Below, in pieces: positions 45,805-53,785 of a stretch of 64,000 bases of DNA (position 1 is its first letter; every line of letters starts with the position of its first letter). The position numbers were made by a program, and so were the translations under genes. The DNA lies in NCBI RefSeq assembly GCF_006546835.1, contig NZ_VICB01000004.1, forward strand, positions 124,001 through 188,000. The letters run 5' to 3'. The notes below the pieces were generated by a model that was not told the DNA's origin, ran no database searches, and was given only the letters and a program-made list of their open reading frames with translations. The stretch comes from Actinomyces johnsonii. GTDB taxonomy: Bacteria; Actinomycetota; Actinomycetes; Actinomycetales; Actinomycetaceae.

Positions 45805-46827
45805 ATGCCGGAGGGCCACACCATCCACCGGCTCGCCGCAGCCCTGAACGAGCTCTACGGCGGACAGAACCTGCACACCTCCTCCCCGCAGGGACGCTTC
45901 GCCGACGGAGCGAGCCGTCTGGACGGCCAGGTGCTCCTGGGCGGTCAGGCCCACGGCAAGCATCTCTTCCTCCCGTTCGGGCCCCGCCCCGACATGCCCC
46001 TTGACGACGCCTCCGTCACCTGGCTGCGAATTCACCTCGGCCTGTACGGCTCGTGGACCTTCGACGGCGACCGCGAGTTCACTGCACCCCATGCCATCGG
46101 CGCACCCCGCAGACGTGTCGGCGAGCGCGGCGAACATGCCCTCAAGGGAGGAGGAGGCTCCGCCCTGGCCGGACTCAAGGGCGGATCCGTCGGCGTCGAT
46201 CCTGGTGAGGACACCGAGAGAACGGGCGCCGACAGTCGCGGCTGCCCGGCTCCCGACGAGTGGGAGCCGCCCGAGCCGCGTGGCGCGGTGCGGTTGCGGC
46301 TCCTCGGACGCCACGGTGTGGCCGACCTGACGGGACCGGCCGCCTGCGAGCTGCTGGATGCCGAGGGCGTGGCCGCCGTGCGCCGCAGGCTCGGGCCGGA
46401 CCCGCTGCGCCCCGACGCCGATGTGGAGGTTTTCGTGGCCAAGGCGCGCTCGCGGCGCAAGAGCATCGGCGAGTTGCTCATGGACCAGGCCGTCATCTCC
46501 GGGGCTGGCAACATCTACCGGGCCGAGACGCTCTTCCGGGTGGGGGTCTCACCCTTCCGGGCCGGCAACCGCATCAGCGAGGAGCGGTTGCGGGCCATCT
46601 GGGAGGATCTGCGCCCTCTCATGGAATACGGTGTGGCCACCGGGTTCATCACCACCGTCGACCTCGACGATGTTCCCGACCCCCTGCCGCCGGACGACCC
46701 CGAAGCCGGACGGTGGTACGTATACCACCGCGCCGGGCGGCCCTGCCTGCGTTGCGGAACCCCGGTGGCGGAGCGGGAGATGGCGGCCCGCCGCCTCTTC
46801 TGGTGCCCCTCCTGCCAGGCCCGCTGA
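45805..46827 (+). CDS. Fpg/Nei family DNA glycosylase (Nei type) with long insertion
   Basis: A 340-aa base-excision repair enzyme. The N-terminus 'MPEGHTIHRL' supplies the catalytic Pro2 and Glu3, and Lys52 lies in 'HGKHLF'. The helix-two-turn-helix region is 'QAVISGAGNIYRAE' (about 228-241), and the zinc finger uses Cys314, Cys317, Cys334 and Cys337. Residues about 90-158 are a Gly/Arg/Glu-rich insertion that makes it about 60 residues longer than usual. The insertion is in frame and in a loop of the N-terminal domain. Second gene after rpiB. Confidence 0.93.
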   Translation: MPEGHTIHRLAAALNELYGGQNLHTSSPQGRFADGASRLDGQVLLGGQAHGKHLFLPFGPRPDMPLDDASVTWLRIHLGLYGSWTFDGDREFTAPHAIGAPRRRVGERGEHALKGGGGSALAGLKGGSVGVDPGEDTERTGADSRGCPAPDEWEPPEPRGAVRLRLLGRHGVADLTGPAACELLDAEGVAAVRRRLGPDPLRPDADVEVFVAKARSRRKSIGELLMDQAVISGAGNIYRAETLFRVGVSPFRAGNRISEERLRAIWEDLRPLMEYGVATGFITTVDLDDVPDPLPPDDPEAGRWYVYHRAGRPCLRCGTPVAEREMAARRLFWCPSCQAR

Positions 46828-46907
46828 GATTCGGGCAGTTCGTTTCCAGGACGCCCGGATACCAATATGGTCGCCGGACACAAGTATAGGGGGCCTAGGG
46901 TTGCGGC

Positions 46908-48206
46908 ATGTCGAATGCCTCGCCCCTCCTGCGCTCCTCGAACTGGTCCTCCTCGACCACTGGGCTGCTGATCCGGCACCACCACCTGAGCGTGCCCTTG
47001 GACCGCAGCGGCCAGGGAGACCTTGCCCCCGATGGCTCGGACTCCATCACCGTCTACGCCCGCGAGGTCTCGGCTGCGGGCATCGAGCCGCTCTCCCGGC
47101 CACCACTTGTCTTCCTCCAGGGCGGGCCCGGCTGCGAGGCGCCCCGTCCCAGCGCCGACGCCGGCCTCAGCTGGCTCGGCGCGATCCTGGAGCACTACCG
47201 AGTCATCCTCATAGACCAGCGCGGTACCGGTGCCTCCAGCCCGGTGGACCGGCCCGATGCCGCCGGTAGTCCCGCGGCCACCGCCCGGTTGCTCACCCAC
47301 CTGCGCGCCGACGAGATCGTCGAGGACTGCGAGGATCTGCGCAGCGCCCTAGGCCTGGAGCGATGGAGCCTGCTGGGACAATCCTTCGGAGGATTCTGCG
47401 TCACCCGTTATCTGTCCGAGCATGCCGAGAGTCTGGAGACCGTCTACATCACCGGAGGCCTGCCCGCCGTCGGACACAGCATCGATGAGGTCTACGCCCT
47501 CAGCTATGAGGCAATGCGCGCCAAGAGCGAGGAGTACTACGACCGTTACCCCAAGGACCGCGACCGGATGTCCCACCTGTCCGAGCTGGCCGGCCGCGGC
47601 GAGCTGACGACGGCGGGCGGGGACATCGTCGGGCCCGAGCGCCTGCGCTCGCTCGGCGCCCTGTTGGGAGGGGCAGGGGGTGCGGACACCCTCCACCACC
47701 TTCTGGAACGCGATCCCGATTCCTGGACCTTCCGCTACGACCTGGGGCACTCATTGGCCTTCGGCGGGCGGTCCCCGCTCTACGCCGTCATCCACGAGTC
47801 CTGCTGGGCCGATGCCGGTACCACCGACTGGGCCGCCCAGAGGGCCCGGCCCGCGGTTTTCGAGGACGACCCCACGCTGCTGACCGGTGAGCACGTGCGC
47901 CGCGAGAGCTTCGCAGAGGACACCGGCCTTCGCCCCTGGCTGGCGGTGGCCGATCTTCTGGCCGCGCATGAGTGGCCTGCGCTCTACGACCCGACCCGAC
48001 TCAAGGCCACCACGACTCCTGGAGCCGCCGCCGTCTACGCCCGTGACGTGTTCGTGCCGATAACCACCTCACTGGAGACGGCTGCGCTTATCCCCGGTCT
48101 GCGCACTTGGATCACCAGCGAGTACGAGCACGACGGCTCGCGCGCCTCCGGCGGCAAGGTCTTCAACCGTCTGCGCGACCTGGCCGCGGGAATGATCTCC
48201 CGCTGA
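46908..48206 (+). CDS. Alpha/beta hydrolase, prolyl aminopeptidase-like (S33)
   Basis: A 432-aa cytosolic hydrolase that probably removes N-terminal proline or similar residues. The oxyanion motif 'FLQGGPGCEAPRP' lies near residue 66, the nucleophile Ser in 'LLGQSFGGFCVTRYLSEH' near 158, and the C-terminal part carries 'SEYEHDGSRASGG', where the catalytic His is expected. The length matches the larger S33 prolyl aminopeptidases. A TATAGG box at 46885-46890 close to the ATG may be the -10. A 16-bp terminator covers the stop codon. Confidence 0.88.
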   Translation: MSNASPLLRSSNWSSSTTGLLIRHHHLSVPLDRSGQGDLAPDGSDSITVYAREVSAAGIEPLSRPPLVFLQGGPGCEAPRPSADAGLSWLGAILEHYRVILIDQRGTGASSPVDRPDAAGSPAATARLLTHLRADEIVEDCEDLRSALGLERWSLLGQSFGGFCVTRYLSEHAESLETVYITGGLPAVGHSIDEVYALSYEAMRAKSEEYYDRYPKDRDRMSHLSELAGRGELTTAGGDIVGPERLRSLGALLGGAGGADTLHHLLERDPDSWTFRYDLGHSLAFGGRSPLYAVIHESCWADAGTTDWAAQRARPAVFEDDPTLLTGEHVRRESFAEDTGLRPWLAVADLLAAHEWPALYDPTRLKATTTPGAAAVYARDVFVPITTSLETAALIPGLRTWITSEYEHDGSRASGGKVFNRLRDLAAGMISR

Positions 48207-48238
48207 CCGTGCGCAGCAGGCGCGGTCAGCGGGAGATC
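48194..48238 (+). terminator. Terminator after the S33 hydrolase gene
   Basis: A 16-bp perfect stem pairs 48194-48209 with 48223-48238 around a 13-base loop. The left arm contains the stop codon. Confidence 0.65.
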
Positions 48239-48269
48239 CGGGTGGTTTGAAACCGTCAGAAGAGGTGTC

Positions 48270-48845
48270 TCAGATGTAGATGGTCGGGTCCATCATGAGC
48301 TCGGGGTCGGTGCGAGGGTCTCGGGCCCGGCTGGGGACACCCACTGCGACGTGCCCCTGCGGCAGGTTCTTCACCAGTACCGCGTTGGCTCCGACCTTGG
48401 CGCCATCCTCGACGATGACCGGCCCCAGAACCTTGGCGCCGGCGCCGATCTGCACGTTGTTGCCGATGGTGGGATGACGCTTGCCGGGACTCATGGACAC
48501 TCCGCCAAGAGTCACTCCGTGGAACAGCAGGACGTCGTCGCCAACTTCGGCCGTCTCACCGATGACCACTCCCATACCGTGGTCGATGAAGAAGCGCTCG
48601 CCGATGACTGCGGCTGGGTGGATCTCGATGCCGGTGAAGTTTCGGGCGGCCTGGGACAGGGCGCGTGCGGCGAAGCGGTGCCCTTTGTGCCACAGCTTGT
48701 GGGCGGCTCGGTGCGCCCACAGAGCGTGAACGCCGGGATAGAGGAGTGCAACCTCCAGGTTGGACCGGGCGGCGGGGTCGCGTCTGCGGGCCGTGGCCAG
48801 GTCCTCGCGGGCCAGGTCCAGCAGGGACCGTTTGGAGTTGTGCAT
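48270..48845 (-). CDS. cysE: Serine O-acetyltransferase
   Basis: A 191-aa enzyme making O-acetylserine from serine and acetyl-CoA, the substrate of CysK. It has the short N-terminal helical region of CysE and a hexapeptide beta-helix: '[19 protein letters not shown]', with the catalytic His in '[19 protein letters not shown]' and the later 'LFHGVTLGG'. It lies 129 bases downstream of cysK on the same strand. A hairpin in between may reduce read-through. Confidence 0.95.
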   Translation of the reverse strand: MHNSKRSLLDLAREDLATARRRDPAARSNLEVALLYPGVHALWAHRAAHKLWHKGHRFAARALSQAARNFTGIEIHPAAVIGERFFIDHGMGVVIGETAEVGDDVLLFHGVTLGGVSMSPGKRHPTIGNNVQIGAGAKVLGPVIVEDGAKVGANAVLVKNLPQGHVAVGVPSRARDPRTDPELMMDPTIYI

Positions 48846-48930
48846 GGTTGTGCTCCTCAGTTGGGGGGGTGACAGTGCGGTCCCGGTCTACTCATGAGTC
48901 CGCACCGCACCCGCTGCGCCGGTGACAACA

Positions 48931-48969
48931 CCGACGGCGGCTTGCCTGTTCCGGGCTTACCGCCGTCGG
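48931..48969 (-). terminator. Hairpin between cysK and cysE
   Basis: A 10-bp perfect stem CCGACGGCGG (48931-48940) pairs with 48960-48969; the 19-base loop holds a short inner stem. It lies 5 bases after the cysK stop. Without a T-run it may be a partial terminator or an mRNA stabiliser. Confidence 0.5.
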
Positions 48970-48974
48970 AGTCG

Positions 48975-49904
48975 TCAGTCGAGGAAGTCCTTGTACAAGG
49001 GCGTGCTCAGGTAGCGCTCACCGGTGTCCGGCAGGACGGTGACGATGGTCTTACCCGCCAGCTCGGGGCGCCTGGCCAGCTCGCTCGCGGCGGCCAGGGC
49101 AGCGCCTGAGGAGATGCCTACGAGGAGGCCCTCCTCCGCGGCGGCGCGGCGTGCGTAGGTGATGGCGACGTCGGACTCGATGTGGAGCAGCTCGTCCCAG
49201 ATTTCCTGGTCGAGGATCTCGGGAACCACGTTGGGTCCGAGGCCCTGGATCTTGTGGGGAGCGGCCTTCCCCTCGCTCAGCAGCGGGGACTCGGAGGGCT
49301 CGACGCCGTAGATCTTCACCCCGGGCTTCTCCTGACGCAGGACCTGGCCCACGCCGGTCAGCGTGCCCCCGGTGCCGATTCCGGCGACGAAGACGTCGAT
49401 GTCGCCCTCGGTCTGCTCCAGGATCTCCCGGGCCGTGGCCTCTCGGTGGACCTTGGGATTGGCGGGATTTGTGAACTGGGAGGCCAGGATCGAGTTGGGG
49501 GTGGCCGCCTGGATCTCCTCGGCGCGTTTGACCGCACCGGCCACGCCGCCCTCGGAGGTCAGCACCAGCTCGGCGCCGAAGGCCCGCATAATGGCCCGTC
49601 GCTCCTTGGACATGGTCTCAGGCATGGTGATGATGACCTTGTAGCCCAGGGCCGCTCCCACCATGGCCAGGCCGACGCCGGTGTTGCCGGAGGTCGCCTC
49701 CACGATGGTGCCGCCGGGTTTGAGGGCGCCGGAGTCCTCCGCGGCGCGGACGATGGACAGGGCGATACGGTCCTTGACCGAGGAGGCCGGCTCGAAGGCC
49801 TCGACCTTGGCCAGAACGGTGGCGGGCGCGCCATCGGTCACGCGGTTGATACGAACCAGCGGAGTGTTGCCGACCAGGGCGGTTGCGTCGGGTGCGTAGG
49901 TCAT
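48975..49904 (-). CDS. cysK: Cysteine synthase A (O-acetylserine sulfhydrylase)
   Basis: A 309-aa PLP enzyme that makes cysteine from O-acetylserine and sulfide. Lys44 in 'SSVKDRIALSIV' binds PLP; 'EATSGNTGVGLAMV' and 'GIGTGGTLTGVGQVLR' bind substrate and phosphate. The C-terminus 'STPLYKDFLD' is normal. The start at 49904 follows AAAGGAC. Its long leader (about 255 bases from the upstream small frame) holds a Met/Cys-rich reading frame and hairpins, which suggests control by sulfur amino acids. Confidence 0.96.
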   Translation of the reverse strand: MTYAPDATALVGNTPLVRINRVTDGAPATVLAKVEAFEPASSVKDRIALSIVRAAEDSGALKPGGTIVEATSGNTGVGLAMVGAALGYKVIITMPETMSKERRAIMRAFGAELVLTSEGGVAGAVKRAEEIQAATPNSILASQFTNPANPKVHREATAREILEQTEGDIDVFVAGIGTGGTLTGVGQVLRQEKPGVKIYGVEPSESPLLSEGKAAPHKIQGLGPNVVPEILDQEIWDELLHIESDVAITYARRAAAEEGLLVGISSGAALAAASELARRPELAGKTIVTVLPDTGERYLSTPLYKDFLD

Positions 49905-50077
49905 AGTGATGTCCTTTGAGGTTTGCGGGTTGAATGAGCCCTCGGTGCCGATACCGGCGCCTTTCCGAGACGAGGTGGCGCCGGGCCCGCGGGAGAGCCC
50001 GTGAGAATGACAAAAGAGGTGGGGGGAGACGGTCCGCGTCCGTCGTCAATGGGCAGCCATACTGCGTCGAGTGGGTG

Positions 50078-50102
50078 AAAACAGCAGGAGAGACCGCCTG
50101 CT
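50078..50102 (-). terminator. Attenuator-like terminator in the cysK leader
   Basis: Read leftward, AGCAGG (50102-50097) pairs with CCTGCT (50088-50083) around an 8-base loop, followed by G and TTTT (50081-50078). It is a short intrinsic terminator lying between the leader peptide and cysK, 4 bases beyond the first leader hairpin. Confidence 0.5.
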
Positions 50103-50106
50103 CCGG

Positions 50107-50160
50107 GAGCGCCGGGCATGCGCGCAGCGGTACGCGCACGGATGTCGTGGCCTGGCGCTC
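50107..50160 (-). promoter_or_regulatory. Leader hairpin beginning at the stop codon of the small frame
   Basis: Read leftward, GAGCGCC (50160-50154), whose first base is the last base of the TAG stop, pairs with GGCGCTC (50113-50107). Inside, GGC pairs with GCC and GTGCGCG with CGCGCAT. A ribosome stalled on the final Cys codons would cover the 5' arm. The freed 3' arm (GCTC) can instead pair with GAGC at the foot of the terminator hairpin. Confidence 0.5.
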
Positions 50161-50228
50161 TACCTACACCGGCAGCATCGACACATGGACATGGGGGACA
50201 TGGCGCACATGGCGGTCATGGCCATCAT
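50160..50228 (-). CDS. Met/Cys-rich leader peptide upstream of cysK
   Basis: A 22-codon frame with Shine-Dalgarno AGGAGG at 50232-50237. Two consecutive ATGs start it; the second (50225) has the better spacing of six bases. The peptide has 7 Met and 5 Cys and ends MSMCRCCRCR before TAG. That composition is extreme and its position before cysK points to a regulatory peptide whose translation senses Cys (and perhaps Met) supply. Cys-rich small frames act as cysteine-responsive attenuators in mycobacteria; those are leaderless, unlike this one. Function is inferred. Confidence 0.68.
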   Translation of the reverse strand: MMAMTAMCAMSPMSMCRCCRCR

Positions 50229-50427
50229 GGTCCTCCTGTCCTCGGGGCGGCTGACTGCGCCTGCCCGTGTCTGGGCTGCTCGTGAACTGATCCGGGACCG
50301 TTCCGGCCCGGCTTTCGCTGAAACACTACCCCGTGTCCCGCTGCGATGACCGCATTCTGGGGTCGACTGTGTCACATCGCGGTGGGCCCTGAAGCTCTGG
50401 AGGCGTGCGGATCGTGTGTCGGCCATG

Positions 50428-51195
50428 TCATGCAGACGATGGCAACGGGACCTCGACCAGACGGCTTCCGGCGGGCTCGGCAATCCCCTCGCCCCGCGTA
50501 AGAGCGGCCAGCGGCTCCCGTAGGAGAGCCGGGTCGGCGAAGGGTGTTGCCAGGATGAGAACGGCGTGGGTCGGCCCCCAGATGGTCTCCTCCACCTGGA
50601 TCGAACGATGACCGTCATGGTCGCCGCCGGTGACATCGCGGGAACGCAGTTCGGCCTCGATCCTGCCGGCCTGGGCGACCGGTACCCGCAGGTCCCACAG
50701 GTGACGCCGGATCAGCTCGACGCGCGAGGCGCGGGCCAGTGCCCGGGCAGTGGCCTCCGAGTAGGCGCGCACCAGGCCTCCGGTCCCCAGAAGCGTCCCA
50801 CCGAAGTAGCGGGCGACGACGACGGTCGTGTTGGCTAATCGCGTTCCCCGCAGTGTCTCGAGCATGGGCTGGCCCGCCGTACCCGAGGGCTCGCCGTCGT
50901 CGTTGGAGCGCTCAGTAGGGTGGTGCGACGCGGTCGGGGCGCCGGACTCGGAGAGCACGGTGACAGTCATCGCCGAGCAGTGATGACGCGCATCGGGGTA
51001 AGCGGAACGCACTCGTGCGATGAACTCGCGGGCCTCGTCCATGGTGTCCGTGCGGCGGGCTCTCGCCAGGAAGTGCGACCTCTTGATCTCCAGGTCGATC
51101 TCAGGCTGCTCGCCATGAGCCAGCGTGACCAGCCCACGGGGGCCATCGTTGCGAGCAGGTCGGCGGGAGGATGTGCCGGGGGCGTGTGAGGCCAT
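50428..51195 (-). CDS. YigZ/IMPACT family protein
   Basis: A 255-aa soluble protein. The UPF0029 (IMPACT) N-terminal domain carries 'IKRSHFLARARRTDT', 'ARHHCSAMTV', 'SNDDGEPSGTAGQPML' and 'VVVARYFGGTLLGTGGLVRAYS', which is diagnostic. The C-terminal DUF1949-like part follows. Related proteins are linked to translation regulation, but the role in bacteria is unclear. A Pro/Arg/Gly-rich N-terminus of about 30 residues may be shorter if a later start is used. Divergent from rpmF. Confidence 0.9.
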   Translation of the reverse strand: MASHAPGTSSRRPARNDGPRGLVTLAHGEQPEIDLEIKRSHFLARARRTDTMDEAREFIARVRSAYPDARHHCSAMTVTVLSESGAPTASHHPTERSNDDGEPSGTAGQPMLETLRGTRLANTTVVVARYFGGTLLGTGGLVRAYSEATARALARASRVELIRRHLWDLRVPVAQAGRIEAELRSRDVTGGDHDGHRSIQVEETIWGPTHAVLILATPFADPALLREPLAALTRGEGIAEPAGSRLVEVPLPSSA

Positions 51196-51350
51196 GGAAG
51201 GATCTTCGCACGGGCGGGCGCGGGATCGATGTCACACGGGTGGAGACGGTCATGGACTGGAAGCGGTCGGGCGAATGTCGTTATGGTGTCCCTCGGTCCA
51301 GTTTCGAGGGGTCGCCTGACCCCTTTGGTTCATGAGAGAGGAGCGGGCCC

Positions 51351-51515
51351 ATGGCAGTGCCGAAGCGGAAGATGTCCCGCAGCAACACCCGCAACCGCCG
51401 CTCACAGTGGAAGGCCAAGCTCACCGAGCTCAACACCATCCGCGTTCAGGGCCGCGAGATCGCCGTGCCCCGCCGTCTTGTGCGGGCCTACAAGGAGGGC
51501 CTCATCGAGCAGTGA
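51351..51515 (+). CDS. rpmF: 50S ribosomal protein L32
   Basis: A 54-aa basic protein, '[18 protein letters not shown]' at the start, typical of L32. It has no cysteine, so it is the zinc-free form. The start at 51351 follows GAGAGAGGAGCGG. Two tRNA genes lie downstream on the same strand. Confidence 0.96.
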   Translation: MAVPKRKMSRSNTRNRRSQWKAKLTELNTIRVQGREIAVPRRLVRAYKEGLIEQ

Positions 51516-51549
51516 GGCTGCAGGTGGAGGGTGAGAGCCCTTCATCCAT

Positions 51550-51620
51550 GCGGGTGTAGCTCAATGGTAGAGCCTCTGCCTTCCAAGCAGATTGCGCGGG
51601 TTCGATTCCCGTCACCCGCT
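51550..51620 (+). tRNA. tRNA-Gly (TCC)
   Basis: A 71-nt cloverleaf: acceptor GCGGGTG pairs with CACCCGC, anticodon loop CTTCCAA gives TCC, T arm GGTTCGATTCC. CCA is not encoded. Confidence 0.95.
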
Positions 51621-51628
51621 CTGTGAGC

Positions 51629-51661
51629 CGAAAGGGGCCGCCTCCTCGGCGGTCCCTTTCG
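51629..51661 (+). terminator. Hairpin between tRNA-Gly and tRNA-Pro
   Basis: A 14-bp stem (one G:T pair) pairs 51629-51642 with 51648-51661 around a 5-base loop, 8 bases after tRNA-Gly. Confidence 0.65.
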
Positions 51662-51669
51662 CCACGTCA

Positions 51670-51743
51670 CGGGCTGTGGCGCAGTTTGGTAGCGCACCTG
51701 CTTTGGGAGCAGGGGGCCGCGGGTTCAAATCCCGCCAGCCCGA
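51670..51743 (+). tRNA. tRNA-Pro (TGG)
   Basis: A 74-nt cloverleaf: acceptor CGGGCTG pairs with CAGCCCG, anticodon loop TTTGGGA gives TGG, T arm GGTTCAAATCC. CCA is not encoded. Confidence 0.95.
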
Positions 51744-51815
51744 CCGTTCGCCCTACGGGCGAGGGCGTCGTGCGCTTGCTTCAAGTGCTGTCGCGGTGAG
51801 CACTACGCTGGAGTC

Positions 51816-52112
51816 ATGCCCTCGTACCGATCGATTCTTACGGTGAACGCGCTCAAAGCGGGTCACAGTCCCAAGGATGTCGAGTCCGCCGCCCGCAGCG
51901 CTGTCAAGCAAACCACTGTTCTGGAGTCGTTCCAGATCGATGTCGTGCGCGCGGAGCCCCGGGTGACGGTCCGCTTCACCGGTTCTGACGACGCTGAGGC
52001 CCGCGACGTTCACGCCGACGTCGTTGATGCGGTTGGGCGGGTTGCCCGGGTTGAGCGGGCTTGGCAGGCCGTCGTTGTCGGAGGGCGGAGCGTGCCACTG
52101 AGCCCGAGGTGA
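51816..52112 (+). CDS. Hypothetical small soluble protein
   Basis: A 98-aa protein I do not recognise. The predicted order (strand 'RSILTVNAL', helix 'PKDVESAARSAVKQ', strands, helix 'DVHADVVDAVGRVARV', strand 'QAVVVGG') suggests a ferredoxin-like alpha/beta fold. No catalytic motif or signal peptide. It lies between tRNA-Pro and the trigger factor gene on the same strand. Confidence 0.65.
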   Translation: MPSYRSILTVNALKAGHSPKDVESAARSAVKQTTVLESFQIDVVRAEPRVTVRFTGSDDAEARDVHADVVDAVGRVARVERAWQAVVVGGRSVPLSPR

Positions 52113-52283
52113 TGACAGGTCTTGCCCTTGTGTCCAGAGTCATGCGCCAGGTGGGGATGCATCATCGATCCCACTGGCCGTTTGCCCTAAGATGGCACGG
52201 ATTGACGCCACAGACGCGCGTCCGCCGAACGCTTCAGAACGCTTCGGTGTTACCGCAGAACTCAGACCTTGGGAGCAACCCCC

Positions 52284-53660
52284 GTGAAGACCACTGTCGA
52301 GAATCTCGACCCCAGTCGCATCAAGCTGACCGTCGAGGTCCCCTATGAGGAGCTCAAGCCCAGCCTCGATGCCGCCTACAAGGAGATCGGCTCTCAGATC
52401 CAGGTTCCCGGCTTCCGCCGCGGCCATGTCCCCAACCGGGTCATCGACCAGAGGGTCGGCCGTGGGGCCGTCATCCAGGAGGCCGTCAACAACAAGCTCT
52501 CCGACTTCTACCGGGACGCCATCACCGAGGCCGAGCGGGTCCCCATGCTCCAGCCCGAGGTTGACGTTGTCGAACTGCCCAACGCCACCGGTGAGAACGG
52601 CGGCCAGCTTGCCTTCACCGCCGAGGTCACCGTCCGTCCCGTCATCGAGCTGCCCGAGCTGAGCAAGACCGAACTGACCGTCGACGCCGTCGAGGTCACC
52701 GACGAGGACGTCGACACCGAGTTGGACAACCTGCGCGCTCGTTTCGGCTCCCTGAAGTCCGTGGGCCGCAAGGCCAAGACCGGTGACTTCGTCACCATCG
52801 ACCTCAAGGCGGTCATTGACGGTGAGGAGGTCGACTCCATCTCCGGCGTCTCCTACGAGATCGGCAAGGGCAACATGCTCAAGGGGCTGGATACCGCTCT
52901 GCGCGGTCTCAAGACCGATGAGTCCGCCACCTTCACCACCGAGCTGGCCGGCGGCGAGCACGCGGGCGAGGAGGCCGAGGTCACCGTGACCGCCACCGCC
53001 GTCAAGCAGCGCGAGCTGCCCAAGGTTGACGATGAGTTCGCCCAGCTCGCCTCCGAGTTCGACACCGTTGAGGAGCTGCGTGAGGACCTCGTCAAGCAGG
53101 TCTCCGAGCGCAAGACCGGTGAGCAGGCCGTCGCCGCCCGTGACGCTCTACTCGAGCATCTGCGCGGTGAGGTGTCCTTCGACGTCCCCGAGGCCGTTGT
53201 CGAGGCCGAGATCGCCCAGCACCTCCAGGCCGAGGGCAAGGAGAGCGACGAGGAGCACGCCAAGGAGATCCGGGACGACATCGTCACCGGTGTGCGCGAC
53301 CAGATCATCCTCGACGTCCTGGCCGAAGACCTCAAGGTCGGCGTGGCTCAGGACGAGCTCCTCGAGTTCCTCTTCCAGACCGCTCAGCAGTACGGCATGG
53401 AGCCCGCCCAGTTCCTCCAGGGAGCCCAGCAGGCTGGGCAGATTCCTGCCTTCGTCTCCGAGGTTGCTCGCAACAAATCCTTGGCCATGGCCCTGCGACA
53501 GGCCAAGGTCGTCGACTCCAAGGGAGAGGTCGTGGACCTGTCGGCCTACATCGGCTCCGATGAGGACGATGCTGCCGCGGCCGCCGAGGCCGCTGCGGCG
53601 GCCGTCGCTGAGGCCGCTGACGATGACAGCGCCGACTCCGCCGAGAGTGGCGAGGAGTGA
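52284..53660 (+). CDS. tig: Trigger factor
   Basis: A 458-aa ribosome-bound chaperone. N-terminal ribosome-binding domain with 'QVPGFRRGHVPNRVIDQ' (about 40-56), FKBP-type isomerase domain starting 'GDFVTIDLKAVIDGEEV' (about 170), then the helical chaperone domain and an acidic Ala/Asp tail. The start is GTG at 52284, the natural 'MKTTVENL' N-terminus, after GGGAGC. A strong hairpin terminator follows. Confidence 0.96.
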   Translation: MKTTVENLDPSRIKLTVEVPYEELKPSLDAAYKEIGSQIQVPGFRRGHVPNRVIDQRVGRGAVIQEAVNNKLSDFYRDAITEAERVPMLQPEVDVVELPNATGENGGQLAFTAEVTVRPVIELPELSKTELTVDAVEVTDEDVDTELDNLRARFGSLKSVGRKAKTGDFVTIDLKAVIDGEEVDSISGVSYEIGKGNMLKGLDTALRGLKTDESATFTTELAGGEHAGEEAEVTVTATAVKQRELPKVDDEFAQLASEFDTVEELREDLVKQVSERKTGEQAVAARDALLEHLRGEVSFDVPEAVVEAEIAQHLQAEGKESDEEHAKEIRDDIVTGVRDQIILDVLAEDLKVGVAQDELLEFLFQTAQQYGMEPAQFLQGAQQAGQIPAFVSEVARNKSLAMALRQAKVVDSKGEVVDLSAYIGSDEDDAAAAAEAAAAAVAEAADDDSADSAESGEE

Positions 53661-53693
53661 GCTGATTCCGTTCCCGGGTACGGCATACCATTA

Positions 53694-53727
53694 GCGGGCC
53701 CACCTTCTTCTGAGAAGGTGGGCCCGC
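53694..53727. terminator. Terminator between tig and the glycosyltransferase gene
   Basis: A 15-bp perfect stem GCGGGCCCACCTTCT (53694-53708) pairs with 53713-53727 around TCTG, followed by CAATTTGG. It sits between convergent genes and may work in both directions. Confidence 0.8.
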
Positions 53728-53785
53728 CAATTTGGTTCGCTTGTTCGCGTCTTCCGGATGTTATTCCTGGGCTGCTGCGAGGAGA

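Larger units (their letters stand above)
49905..50427 (-). other. cysK leader region
   Basis: These 523 bases between cysK and the YigZ-family gene hold a small Met/Cys-rich frame (50160-50228), a hairpin starting at its stop codon (50107-50160) and a small terminator-like hairpin (50078-50102). The rest of the stretch down to cysK is GC-rich without another obvious frame. A possible -10 TAGTGT on the minus strand at 50323-50328 has only a poor -35. Confidence 0.6.

Noticed and set aside
50323-50351. Possible promoter (TAGTGT -10) for the cysK leader
   Set aside because: The -35 at proper spacing (GGTCAT) is poor, so the transcription start remains unknown.
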